A stretch of 64,000 bases of DNA from Pseudoalteromonas ostreae (GCF_018069805.1 NZ_JAGPYN010000003.1:1-64000), one strand, 5' to 3'; numbered from the stretch's first letter, positions 15,503-24,420 are shown. Made by a program: numbers and translations. The notes: generated by a model not told the origin, from the letters alone.

Positions 15503-17950
15503 ATGACGTTTTTATCTTGGTTTAAAAAACTTTGTTTAGTTACAACTGCCGCACTTTTGACTAGTTGCGCTTCAACACCTTACGAGTTTACACAATCTGC
15601 CAATTACAGTCATCGTGTTAAGTTTTTAGTCATGCATTACACCGCTATTGATTATGAAAAATCGATGCGTGCTTTAGTCGATGAAGGTGGTTTAAGTGCT
15701 CATTATTTATTACCAGAGTTAAATGATCCTAGCTACCCTGAGGATGAATTAAAAGTAATTCAACTAGTTGACGAACATGATAGGGCGTGGCATGCCGGGA
15801 CAAGCTTTTGGCAAGGCCGTGAAGATTTAAACGATCAATCAATTGGTATCGAAATTGTTAACGTACCAAGCTGTCACTATCCTGAAGTTAAATCTGATGA
15901 GCAAATGGAAAATGACGCCTCAAAACTGTGTATTTTCCCCGATTTTGACGCTAAACAAATAGCGTTATTGATTGAGCTCAGTAAAGGTATTTTAGCCCGT
16001 AACCCTGATATTGGCCCAACTCAAGTTGTAGGGCACTCCGATATAGCGCCTACACGAAAAAACGATCCAGGTCCGCGCTTTCCATGGTATCAATTGTACC
16101 AAGCTGGTATTGGTGCATGGTATGACAGTGACACGGTTGATAAATATTGGCAGCAATTTAATTTAGTTAAACCATCCATTAGTTTAATGCAAAAAGCGTT
16201 ACGTGGTTATGGTTATGATGTACACGTGACTAATCAACTTGATCCACAAACCCTTGATACATTAAGTGCCTTTCAAATGCACTTTTTACCTTGGCATGTA
16301 AGCGGTAATTCAGATGCGCGCAGCGCTGCGGTATTGTTTGCTTTGATGCAGAAGTACTTCCCGAAAAAAGCAGCTAAGTTAATGTTGCAATATCAACAAC
16401 AGCAACTTGCTCCAGAACCGATCATTAAGCCTTTAGCAAATGCGCAGGTTGTGTTGCAGGTACCAAATCCTAATCCAAGTTCTCGGGCACTGGTTAATGA
16501 CCGTGGCACGTTTAAAGCTTATAAAGGCCGAGGCGAAATTATCATTGAAAATAACACCGCAACGAGCGCGGATATTTTTATCAATGGTGAAAAAATAAAT
16601 ATTGCTCAGCCACTTATGGCAAATAATAGCTACAAATACAGCTTATCTAAACGGACTCACAACGGCACAAATACGTTCAAGGTTGAAAATGTGCAGCCCG
16701 AAGAGGCTAATTTAACATTACGTTTTCCTTACCCAACTTTAGTAGCTAAGCCCGTAAAGTCAGTGCAGTTTAATAACGTGGATAAATTGATCAACGAAGA
16801 AGTCGCGGCAGGATTTCCCGGTGCCGTACTGGCAGTGATCAAAGATGGTAAGTTAATCAAATTAAGCCACTATGGAGATGCTAAAAAATACCTTGCTGAT
16901 GGCTCATTATTAGCACAGCCACAGCAAATGAAAAGCGATACATTATTTGATGTTGCCTCTAATTCAAAAATGTTTGCTACTAATTTAGCGTTAATGAAAT
17001 TAGCCAGTGAAGGCAAGCTCAATGTTGAAAAGCCCTTATTTTATTACCTACCCGAATTTAGAGGAGCGGGACGTGAGCAGCGCTTAGTTAAAGACTTGCT
17101 TACTCACAGCGCAGGCTACCCAGCTGTGGTTGATTTTCACCGTAAAGATAATAAGTTTGGTGAACGGTTTTTTTCACAAAATAGCTTACGTACTAAAAAC
17201 TTATTACTGACGGGTGTGCCGTTTGTTGCAGGTCGTAGTGTTAAACATTTATATTCAGATATTGATTACATGTTACTCGGTGTATTAGTCGAGCGACTTT
17301 CCGGGCAGTCGCTGGATAATTATGTTGAAGGGCAAATTTATCAACCGCTTGGTTTAACCCACACCGTTTATAATCCATTGCAAAAGGGCTTTATAAAAAA
17401 CCAAATAGCTGCCACTGAGTTAATGGGAAACACTCGTGACGGACGGATCAGCTTTGATAATGTTCGTACCGACGTTTTACAAGGACAAGTACATGACGAA
17501 AAAGCATTTTATGCGTTAGGTGGGGTCGCAGGTCACGCAGGACTTTTTAGTACAGGTCAAGATTTAGCTGTGCTTGCGCAGTTATTACTGAATCGCGGTG
17601 GCTATGGTGATAAGCAAATATTTACCCCGCAAGTATTAGAGCAATTTATTGCCCCGCAAGCCAGCGATGAAAGTTATGGTTTAGGTTGGCGTCGTGCCGG
17701 TAACGGTGCTTTACAATGGCATTTTGGCCCGTACGCGAGCCCACAAGCGTATGGTCACACTGGCTGGACGGGCACGGTTACTGTGATTGATCCCGCTTAT
17801 GACTTGGCGATAATTTTACTTACCAATGCTCGCCATACACCGATTGAAGGGAATGAAACAGATTATGAATTTATGGGGAAAAAGTTTGAAACCGGTAAAT
17901 ATGGCTCAATTGTTTCGCTGATTTATGAAGCAATATTAAATAAGCATTGA
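15503..17950 (+). CDS. AmpD-like amidase fused to a serine beta-lactamase-like domain, lipoprotein
   Basis: ATG 15503 (GAGAAGG upstream) is chosen because it starts a lipoprotein signal (LVTTAALLTSCAS). Residues about 35-200 are an N-acetylmuramoyl-L-alanine amidase type 2 domain with zinc-site histidines in FLVMHYTA, AWHAGTS and VVGHSDIAP, most like E. coli AmiD. Residues about 225-290 resemble a peptidoglycan-binding repeat (MQKALRGYGYDV). A beta-rich linker follows, and residues about 420-800 form a class-C-beta-lactamase-type hydrolase with SNSK (Ser near 486), YSDIDYMLLG and GHTGWTG. E. coli YfeW (PBP4B), encoded beside the murQP genes, is the nearest role for that part. The protein would carry amidase and DD-peptidase or esterase activity on one outer-membrane anchor. 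Confidence 0.87.
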   Translation: MTFLSWFKKLCLVTTAALLTSCASTPYEFTQSANYSHRVKFLVMHYTAIDYEKSMRALVDEGGLSAHYLLPELNDPSYPEDELKVIQLVDEHDRAWHAGTSFWQGREDLNDQSIGIEIVNVPSCHYPEVKSDEQMENDASKLCIFPDFDAKQIALLIELSKGILARNPDIGPTQVVGHSDIAPTRKNDPGPRFPWYQLYQAGIGAWYDSDTVDKYWQQFNLVKPSISLMQKALRGYGYDVHVTNQLDPQTLDTLSAFQMHFLPWHVSGNSDARSAAVLFALMQKYFPKKAAKLMLQYQQQQLAPEPIIKPLANAQVVLQVPNPNPSSRALVNDRGTFKAYKGRGEIIIENNTATSADIFINGEKINIAQPLMANNSYKYSLSKRTHNGTNTFKVENVQPEEANLTLRFPYPTLVAKPVKSVQFNNVDKLINEEVAAGFPGAVLAVIKDGKLIKLSHYGDAKKYLADGSLLAQPQQMKSDTLFDVASNSKMFATNLALMKLASEGKLNVEKPLFYYLPEFRGAGREQRLVKDLLTHSAGYPAVVDFHRKDNKFGERFFSQNSLRTKNLLLTGVPFVAGRSVKHLYSDIDYMLLGVLVERLSGQSLDNYVEGQIYQPLGLTHTVYNPLQKGFIKNQIAATELMGNTRDGRISFDNVRTDVLQGQVHDEKAFYALGGVAGHAGLFSTGQDLAVLAQLLLNRGGYGDKQIFTPQVLEQFIAPQASDESYGLGWRRAGNGALQWHFGPYASPQAYGHTGWTGTVTVIDPAYDLAIILLTNARHTPIEGNETDYEFMGKKFETGKYGSIVSLIYEAILNKH

Positions 17951-18065
17951 TCTAAATGGCAGTGTTCAGCTTATCGCTAATCGATTTAAGTTGTGTTTAT
18001 TGACGAACCGATTAAGCTAATGAGTTTGTTCTAGCCTTTATAACAAAGGCCTGATAATAATTAGA

Positions 18066-18082
18066 GTGAGTCTTAGACTCAC
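18066..18082. promoter_or_regulatory. Short palindrome before the NhaC-family gene
   Basis: GTGAGTC-TTA-GACTCAC, a perfect 7-bp inverted repeat 18 bp before the ATG at 18101. There is no T run after it, so an operator or a leader hairpin is as likely as a terminator. Confidence 0.35.
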
Positions 18083-18100
18083 CACAAAAAAGGTTACAGT

Positions 18101-19477
18101 ATGTCTTGGTATTCAATTTTACCGCCACTAATTGCGATTTTGATCGTATTTTGGCGCAAAGAAGTCATTATGGCGCTACTCGTCGCTGTTGTTTCTTCAG
18201 AGTTTTTGCTGGCCTTGCAAGGTAACGGTAATACACTTTTTAATACATTTATAAATACCATAGAGCGCGTGGTGAGCGTAGCAAGTTCGCCAGGTAATAG
18301 TCGTATCCTCATTTTTAGTATCTTAATCGGTGCATTACTTGCTTACATACGAGAATCGGGCGGTGTGGCTGCAACAGTAAATGTGTTGATGAACAAAGGT
18401 GTGGCAAAGAGTAAACGCCAAGTGGGTTATTTAACCATGTTTTCAGGCATTGCGGTATTTATAGAATCTAACTTAAGTGTACTGACTGCGGGTATTTTAT
18501 CGCGGGGTTTATTCGATAAATTTAAAATGAGCCGTGCTCGCTTAGCGTACATTATCGATAGTACCAGTGCACCTGTGTGTATTTTGATTTTACTTAATGG
18601 CTGGGGGGCATACATACTTGGCTTGCTTGGTAATTATGAACTGTCAGAGTCGGCAGTCTCGGTGTTATGGGGCAGCATAGGTTATAACTTTTATGCCATC
18701 ATCACCTTACTCATTGTGTTTTACACTATCTCGTTTGATAAAGTACACGGCTCGCTTAAAAAGGCTGAAGAGCAATTAGATCATCAACAAACAGAGCTAC
18801 AAGAAGAAGTAAAGGGCACCAAAGCACGTTATATGCTGGTTCCTTTACTTACTTTAATAGGTAGCATGGTCGGCTTTATGTATTGGTCAGGTAATGGTGA
18901 TATTGCCAGCGGCAGTGGCTCTAAGTCGGTATTGTATGCCACTATTTTAGCTTGCGTTGTCGCCTACTTATTAATGGTAAGCTCTCGTCAATTTACCCAT
19001 CATAAACTGGTTGATATTGGTTTTAAAGGCATGGGAGAATTATTGCCATTAGTGGCTATCGTACTACTATCGCTTACTTTAGGTGCTAGCTTAAAAGATT
19101 TAGGCACGGGCGTATTTGTGGCAGGCTTAGTGGGCGATTACTTACCTATCTATTTAGTTGTGCCTGTGTTGTTTGTTACCGGTGGAGTGATCTCGTTCAC
19201 TACAGGCACCTCATGGGGCACGTTTGCAATACTTATCCCGATTGGTGTGCCATTAATTCAAGCGCTTGGTTTACCGCCGTCATTAGTGATTGCGGCAATT
19301 TTAGGGGGCGGCGTATTTGGCGATCATTGCTCGCCAATATCAGATACCAGTGCGGTGTCAGCCATAGCCTCCGGCTGTGACTTACTCACTCACGTTAAAA
19401 CACAAATGCCGTATGCATTATTCGCGGGTGGCTTAACCTTTGTGGCCTACCTCATTACCAGTATTATTGTGTTGTAG
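18101..19477 (+). CDS. NhaC-family Na+/H+ antiporter-like transporter
   Basis: A 458-residue inner-membrane protein with about 11-12 helices, ending the scavenging locus. Family marks include FIESNLSVLTAGILSRGL, DSTSAPVCILILLNGWGAY, FTTGTSWGTFAILIPIG and GGGVFGDHCSPISDTS, the last being the signature of the NhaC/ArsB-like antiporters. Known relatives exchange Na+ or organic acids. Since MurQ releases D-lactate and several importers here are sodium-driven, either lactate/amino acid exchange or sodium balancing would fit; direct evidence is lacking. A perfect terminator follows at 19521. Confidence 0.85.
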   Translation: MSWYSILPPLIAILIVFWRKEVIMALLVAVVSSEFLLALQGNGNTLFNTFINTIERVVSVASSPGNSRILIFSILIGALLAYIRESGGVAATVNVLMNKGVAKSKRQVGYLTMFSGIAVFIESNLSVLTAGILSRGLFDKFKMSRARLAYIIDSTSAPVCILILLNGWGAYILGLLGNYELSESAVSVLWGSIGYNFYAIITLLIVFYTISFDKVHGSLKKAEEQLDHQQTELQEEVKGTKARYMLVPLLTLIGSMVGFMYWSGNGDIASGSGSKSVLYATILACVVAYLLMVSSRQFTHHKLVDIGFKGMGELLPLVAIVLLSLTLGASLKDLGTGVFVAGLVGDYLPIYLVVPVLFVTGGVISFTTGTSWGTFAILIPIGVPLIQALGLPPSLVIAAILGGGVFGDHCSPISDTSAVSAIASGCDLLTHVKTQMPYALFAGGLTFVAYLITSIIVL

Positions 19478-19520
19478 AGAGTTAGCGAGCTTGCGAGAGC
19501 AAAGTTAGCTAGTTAGCGAA

Positions 19521-19546
19521 AAGCCTGCAAATTTGCAGGCTTTTTT
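19521..19546 (+). terminator. Terminator after the NhaC-family gene
   Basis: Perfect stem AAGCCTGCAAA/TTTGCAGGCTT followed by T residues; it marks the end of the scavenging locus and faces the convergent LytTR gene. Confidence 0.9.
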
Positions 19547-19578
19547 GTAGATTGCCATAAGCTAAATGCAATTGAGAT

Positions 19579-21120
19579 TCAGCTATTTCGAATTATTTCA
19601 CGAACGTGAGGTAATAAGCGGCGACTGACAGGTATTTTATGTTGCTGCACCAATAAATGTATTTGTTGTAGATTGTTGTTTGCTGTTTTGTTGCATGAAG
19701 AGTTAAGTTCATCAATATAATCCAAGTTAACAATATAAGAGCGATGAACTTTCATAAATGTATTGGGAAGTTCCTCTGCTAAGCCTTTTAAGCTGCCGCT
19801 ATACAAGCGTTGTCTATTCTCCGTTAGGTGTATTTCTACGTAGTCCCCCGCAGCTTTACAAAAAATAATCTGCTCGGTTGCGAGGTGCTCTGTTTTGCCT
19901 GCGCTATTGAGTGTAAGTTTTGGTGGGCAGTGGCGTTGTTGTTTTTGTGCCAAGCTAAATTTTAACTTAGCCACTTCATCACGCTCACTGTTTAGTGCCA
20001 CTTTGTAGGCCACTAACTCTTGCGCCTGTTTGATAAATAGCGCGATCATAAGTGCAGTGATAATGCAGTAAAATAATATATTATGGAATGTGGGTAACGT
20101 TAAAAGGGCGATAACATCGAACAGCACAAAAATAATAAAATAAGGTATTAATTCTGTTCTTTGTAGTTTGAAGCAATGCCAGCCAAGCAGCACTGTAATA
20201 ATTGCGGCAGGTATTAAAACCGCTATGACGGTTTTAATATCATACCAAGGTAGTAACCAAACAATAAACAGAGTGATGGCAGTTGATAAAATTAAATAAT
20301 AAGTAGGCTGTTTAATGTGAAGCTTTATGAAAAAAAACCATATTAAGCATGCTCCATAACCGAGCGCGCAAGTAACCACTAACAGCAGTCTAAGATCTTG
20401 AAATGGATAATAATAATTGAATAAACCTCTTGAAAGCTCTAAAGACAATTGAATTAAAACAAAAAACACCATTAGAAAAGTAATTCTAACCTCAGCCGAG
20501 TGAAGTCCGAGCGCTGCTAAGTAAACAATACCCACTAATAAAATGCCCAATATTAAAACTGAAAGCAGCATGTTTTGTTGGAAAAAGTGTGTGCTAGCGG
20601 CGTATTCACCAATACCAGCAAAATGCATTGGCGATGATAAGGTTAGGTAACCATGGTGGGAAGATAGGTTTATTACAATTTCATTATTCCCCAGTTTTAA
20701 TAGATGCTCAGGCAGATAAAACTTAGCATCCATTTTCCCTACAAATTCTTGTTCAGGGATGTTGTGCGGCGTACCATTTTGACCGATTTTTATGCCATTA
20801 AAATAAACTTCACTAGAGGCTTTAGCGAAAAGAAAAAATGCGTTTGCTTGTTTTAAATCTAAATATTGTTGTTCAAGGCGTAAATTAGCTTTTATCCAAA
20901 TATGCGAATTCTGTGGGTTCACCTGATAAAAATTAAGCGTCTCACATTGTGAATCATCAAAATCTACTGCAGCATAACTGACAATTTGTGTAGGGCAACT
21001 AATGACTGATTCAGTATCAATACTAATCCATTCTTTCGCGAATACGCCCGGTGCGGATAAAATTCCCGACAAAAAGCTGAGAAAAATATAAATTGTTATT
21101 CTAATACTTAAATGTTGCAA
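19579..21120 (-). CDS. Membrane LytTR-type transcription regulator
   Basis: A 513-residue protein joining a sensor to a DNA-binding domain in one chain. After a signal peptide, residues about 25-180 are an extracytoplasmic beta-rich domain like the 7TMR-DISM/galactose-binding type (VYFNGIKIGQNG). About seven helices span 185-375, followed by a short coiled coil (EVAKLKFSLAQKQQRH) and a LytTR domain at about 410-510 (EQIIFCKAAGDYVEIHL, MKVHRSYIVNLDYI). No kinase domain is present, so the signal would pass directly to DNA. It is divergent from a secreted hydrolase, and paired LytTR boxes lie in the shared promoter. Confidence 0.85.
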   Translation of the reverse strand: MQHLSIRITIYIFLSFLSGILSAPGVFAKEWISIDTESVISCPTQIVSYAAVDFDDSQCETLNFYQVNPQNSHIWIKANLRLEQQYLDLKQANAFFLFAKASSEVYFNGIKIGQNGTPHNIPEQEFVGKMDAKFYLPEHLLKLGNNEIVINLSSHHGYLTLSSPMHFAGIGEYAASTHFFQQNMLLSVLILGILLVGIVYLAALGLHSAEVRITFLMVFFVLIQLSLELSRGLFNYYYPFQDLRLLLVVTCALGYGACLIWFFFIKLHIKQPTYYLILSTAITLFIVWLLPWYDIKTVIAVLIPAAIITVLLGWHCFKLQRTELIPYFIIFVLFDVIALLTLPTFHNILFYCIITALMIALFIKQAQELVAYKVALNSERDEVAKLKFSLAQKQQRHCPPKLTLNSAGKTEHLATEQIIFCKAAGDYVEIHLTENRQRLYSGSLKGLAEELPNTFMKVHRSYIVNLDYIDELNSSCNKTANNNLQQIHLLVQQHKIPVSRRLLPHVREIIRNS

Positions 21121-21130
21121 AACGTTTCCT

Positions 21131-21160
21131 ACCGTTTATCGAAAATATGCTACCGTTTAA
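21131..21160. promoter_or_regulatory. Direct repeats fitting LytTR binding sites
   Basis: ACCGTTTAT (21131-21139) and ACCGTTTAA (21152-21160) are spaced 21 bp centre to centre, two helical turns. The known LytTR pattern is two direct 9-bp copies of [TA][AC][CA]GTTN[AG][TG] at about this distance. The first copy fits fully; the second misses only the last position. A third, weaker AACGTTTCC lies at 21121. Confidence 0.6.
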
Positions 21161-21262
21161 CGATTTTATCTTAAAAATCAATGCCATTTGTCGGCTTTAA
21201 GATGCACTTATCATGTTAAATAAGTTTAATTGAATCTAAGTAAAACAACGAGGATTATTATT

Positions 21263-22750
21263 ATGCTTAAAAATAGAGTCGCTAATACAGTAAAATTGAC
21301 GGGCTGCATTTTTGTTTTAATTACAATGTCAGTGATGGCGAATGAGCAGTCACAAAAGCAGTATAGCTACAGTAATGAGGAAGCTATTGTTTTTGAAACA
21401 ATGGATGGCATTCAAACAAATGCGTTTAGTGGTTATATAACTGTTCCAGAAAACCGTGCTAATCAGCAGAGCAGAAATATAAAAGTACACTATGTACGTT
21501 TTCCTGCAACTGCAAATAAGGTTGGTTCGCCAATAATTTATTTATCAGGGGGGCCTGGTGGATCTGGTATTGATACAGCTAAATACCCAAACTTTAGGTT
21601 TCCACTCTTTATGGCGCTTCGCGAGCATGGTGATGTGATCGCTTTGGATCAAAGAGGCACTGGGCAATCGAAAGACACACCTACCTGTTATTCAGATCAA
21701 CATATGCCTTTTAATACTGCACATTCAATTGACGATATAGTCGCACTTTACAAACTGGCTGCAAAACAATGTCGTGCTTTTTGGCAGAGCAAGGGAATAG
21801 ACTTATTAGGGTATAATTCTGTTGAAAGTGCTCATGACTTAAATGATTTACGTCAGCACCTTAAGGCTGAAAAAGTAACACTATGGGGTATTTCATATGG
21901 TAGTCATCTTGCTTTAACTGCGATGAAGCTATTCCCTGAAAAAATAGATAAAGTGGTGATCGCTAGTGCCGAAGGGCTGAATCAAACAGTTAAGCTGCCC
22001 GCGCAAACGGATGCATACTTTAGCCGATTACAAAATGCTATTGATACACAACCAGAAGCAGCTAAACACTATCCAGATATTAAAGGGTTAATTGCTCGTG
22101 TACATCAACGGCTACTCGATAACCCGATTCGAGTGACCCTACAAAGTAAAGCTGCATCGGGTAATACTATGTTATTTAAAAAGCATCATTTGCAAATGTT
22201 AGCCTCAGGTATGATTGCTGATCCGCAGCGTTATGTCAGTGTATTACTTAAGCTCTATAAAACACTTGATGAAGGGAATTTAGAAATACTTAATGACTTA
22301 CTTGCACGAGGATATTTTGATGATAACCAAATTAGCTTTGAGGCCATGCCTTTTGCTATGGATATTGCATCAGGAATAACGGCAGATCGGCTAGCCTTAG
22401 TAGAAAAACAGGCGAAAACCAGTTTATTAGGTTTAATGCTTAACTTTCCTATGCCGCAGTTAAATAACCAAGTTAAGGGGCTAGATTTAGGGGATTCTTT
22501 TCGTGCTGATCCTGTCAACAATGTGCCAACGTTACTGCTTTCGGGCACATTGGACGGTCGCACCTATTTAGCCAGTCAATATGAAGCAACATCTGGTTTA
22601 AGTGCGCTGACAAAAGTAACAATTGAAAATGCTGGGCACAATTTATTTATGAGCTCACCGGAAGTGACAGACGTTATAAAACAGTTTTTAAATGAGCAGG
22701 CTATTAACGATAAAACTATCAACATAGGTTTACCTGATTTTATGAAGTAA
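21263..22750 (+). CDS. Secreted alpha/beta hydrolase, proline-iminopeptidase/TAP-like
   Basis: Start ATG 21263 (CGAGG nine bases upstream) gives a signal peptide (MLKNRVANTV, to about VMAN). The fold is shown by SPIIYLSGGPGGSG with the oxyanion-hole GGPGG, DVIALDQRGTGQS, the nucleophile elbow GISYGS with Ser near residue 211, LLLSGTLDGRT with a candidate acid, and a final His in ENAGHNLF. The order and the GGPGGSG and DQRGTG motifs are those of tripeptidyl/proline iminopeptidases. It would act in the periplasm or outside on short peptides. It is divergent from the LytTR regulator, its probable controller. Confidence 0.87.
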   Translation: MLKNRVANTVKLTGCIFVLITMSVMANEQSQKQYSYSNEEAIVFETMDGIQTNAFSGYITVPENRANQQSRNIKVHYVRFPATANKVGSPIIYLSGGPGGSGIDTAKYPNFRFPLFMALREHGDVIALDQRGTGQSKDTPTCYSDQHMPFNTAHSIDDIVALYKLAAKQCRAFWQSKGIDLLGYNSVESAHDLNDLRQHLKAEKVTLWGISYGSHLALTAMKLFPEKIDKVVIASAEGLNQTVKLPAQTDAYFSRLQNAIDTQPEAAKHYPDIKGLIARVHQRLLDNPIRVTLQSKAASGNTMLFKKHHLQMLASGMIADPQRYVSVLLKLYKTLDEGNLEILNDLLARGYFDDNQISFEAMPFAMDIASGITADRLALVEKQAKTSLLGLMLNFPMPQLNNQVKGLDLGDSFRADPVNNVPTLLLSGTLDGRTYLASQYEATSGLSALTKVTIENAGHNLFMSSPEVTDVIKQFLNEQAINDKTINIGLPDFMK

Positions 22751-22869
22751 ACATGGCTCAGTTTTTAGCTTGTGCAAGGCTACGTTTATGGAAAATCCAG
22801 CACTATATTTAGTAACAGGACTGCATCAAAGGAAGTATTTTATAGATATTAATAGCATAGTTAACTATT

Positions 22870-23607
22870 TCACTGATGGATTAACTTTTTATATTTGGCT
22901 GGGGTTATTTGTAAAATAGCGTTGAACTCGTTGTTTAGGTGAGATTGATCGGCAAACCCACAATCAATGGCGAGTTGTGCCAAGCTTAGCTGTGGGTTTG
23001 CTTTGATAAGTTGTTTAGCCTGCCTGACTCTGTAAATGCGTGCTAGGTGTTTGGCAGTGATGCCACAGGTGTTTTTAACATAGCGCTCTAATTGCCGCTT
23101 ACCTTTAGGGGTATGCTCATAAGCGGTATTGAGTGGGGTAAGATTGATTATTTTATGGATCAGTTTTTGTGTGTACTCAATTGCTTGGTGGTGAATTTTT
23201 GGTGCATTGAGGTGCGCCGACAATAAATCAATAAACGAATCTAAGTTAGCATATTGATCAAGCGCTTGTGCAATACCCGTTAAAGTGGCTGGGGCAACAA
23301 GGGAATGATTAACCTTTTCTAAGTGAGCAAGCCCTGCGGGCCTAAACCGGATCCCACAAAAAATGGAACCAGCGGTAAACGTTACTTTTTCTGATTGAGT
23401 AGAGGTGGTTTGCATTAAATAGGGGGGATTCAATGGTTTGCCAGCTAAGTTAAGCTGCCCAGAAATCAAAAATATAACGCCCTTAGCGCCATCGCAGGGG
23501 AGCCAATTCTCCCCTGAAAATTGGGCGCTAGCAAACCAAATTGCTTGTACATAATCAGCGATATCGCCCGTAGGACTGTAAAGCTCAAGTAATAGTTTAT
23601 CGTTCAT
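22870..23607 (-). CDS. AraC-family transcription regulator
   Basis: A 245-residue regulator. The N-terminal part resembles the DUF6597-type sensor region (GVIFLISGQLN, GIRFRPAGLAHL) and residues about 150-240 the AraC helix-turn-helix pair (TPKGKRQLERYVKNTCGITA, LSLAQLAIDCGFADQSHLNN). Its start overlaps the end of the AhpD-like gene by 11 bp, so the two form one transcript and the regulator may act on that operon. Confidence 0.87.
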   Translation of the reverse strand: MNDKLLLELYSPTGDIADYVQAIWFASAQFSGENWLPCDGAKGVIFLISGQLNLAGKPLNPPYLMQTTSTQSEKVTFTAGSIFCGIRFRPAGLAHLEKVNHSLVAPATLTGIAQALDQYANLDSFIDLLSAHLNAPKIHHQAIEYTQKLIHKIINLTPLNTAYEHTPKGKRQLERYVKNTCGITAKHLARIYRVRQAKQLIKANPQLSLAQLAIDCGFADQSHLNNEFNAILQITPAKYKKLIHQ

Positions 23608-24046
23608 TAAACTCGACTGTCGGTTTAAACATTTTGACTATACGATTCCAACTATTTATAGCATTAATTGCTACGGTGAGGGTAACTAAACTTGGTTGAT
23701 CAAATAATGCTGAAAGTGTTTGGTAAAAGCCATCATCAATGCTCTGCGACAGTGTCAATTTTTCGCAAAGCGCTAATGCAGCCCGCTCTTTATCATTATA
23801 AAGAGGCGCGTCTTGCCAAGCACTAAGGGCAATAATGCGGTTAATGCTCTCACCATACTCCAGTGCTTGTTTGCTATGCATGGACAAACAATACGCGCAT
23901 TGGTTTAACTGTGACGCTCTTAACTTCACTAGCTCCCAAATTGTTAACCCAAAGCTTGCTTCGACCTTTTGTTTAATTAGAGTTTCTTGATTAATCAAGT
24001 AGCTAACTAGCTCAGGCTCAATATTATAATAATCCGCTCTTTTCAT
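23597..24046 (-). CDS. AhpD/carboxymuconolactone-decarboxylase-like protein
   Basis: A 149-residue protein with the AhpD-like core: LRASQLNQCAYCLSMHSKQA, including the CxxC pair and downstream His that act in thiol-dependent peroxide reduction, then ERAALALCEKLT. Such proteins are single-domain, cytoplasmic and of this length. It is the first gene of a two-gene unit with the AraC regulator. Confidence 0.87.
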   Translation of the reverse strand: MKRADYYNIEPELVSYLINQETLIKQKVEASFGLTIWELVKLRASQLNQCAYCLSMHSKQALEYGESINRIIALSAWQDAPLYNDKERAALALCEKLTLSQSIDDGFYQTLSALFDQPSLVTLTVAINAINSWNRIVKMFKPTVEFNER

Positions 24047-24143
24047 AATAGTTCCAAATCGATAAATAACTACTAGCTATTTTATTGACGAATAAATAAG
24101 AAGGATTGTAAAAAAGCGACTTTCGTAACCTGTGAACGACAAC

Positions 24144-24169
24144 AAAAAAAGCCCTCAAAATATCAGGGC
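24144..24169 (-). terminator. Minus-strand terminator
   Basis: On the minus strand a GCCCT/AGGGC stem is followed by a run of seven T. It would end transcripts coming from the right, where only a transposase relic remains, so it is probably the terminator of a gene lost from this site. Confidence 0.6.
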
Positions 24170-24194
24170 GTGGGTGTTTCGGAGTTTTTCAAGT

Positions 24195-24230
24195 TAGTTG
24201 TCGCCTCAAGTATATTAGAGGCGACAACTA
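24195..24230. repeat. Perfect 13-bp inverted repeat
   Basis: TAGTTGTCGCCTC and its exact complement GAGGCGACAACTA enclose a 10-base AT-rich loop. It ends 9 bp before the IS50-like terminus at 24240. It lacks a T run. It could be a lost element's terminus, a terminator stem without tail, or an operator. Confidence 0.6.
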
Positions 24231-24239
24231 TCCTGACAC

Positions 24240-24420
24240 CTGTCTCTTGATCACATCTCCTGTTGTTGCGCTTGCATGAATCGAGCGCCTTCTACATTTG
24301 GCTCAGTAAAAACCAACCTTTCCATAAAGCTTCCCAACCAACAACACCAGTTTGCTTGCTGTTGTGAGTTATTGTCAAATCCGGTGTATGAGCTCACCTT
24401 GATGCTCTGCTTGACTTTGT
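24240..24420 (-). mobile_element. Remnant of a Tn5/IS50-like (IS4-group) element
   Basis: CTGTCTCTTGATCACATCT at 24240-24258 matches the IS50 outer/inner terminal pattern (CTGTCTCTT-GATCAGATCT is the inner end as I recall it). Inward, the minus strand encodes the transposase C-terminus in pieces: TGVVGWEALWKGWFLLSQM, then, after a one-base shift, VEGARFMQAQ. This parallels the Tn5 transposase tail (TG-x3-W-ALW-GW-x2-L). Only about 50-60 codons are visible, in several frames, so the element is dead. Its other end is not found. A further protein-like minus-strand stretch (LADVITGVKFKDGER, about 24400-24490) may be part of another lost gene. Confidence 0.65.
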
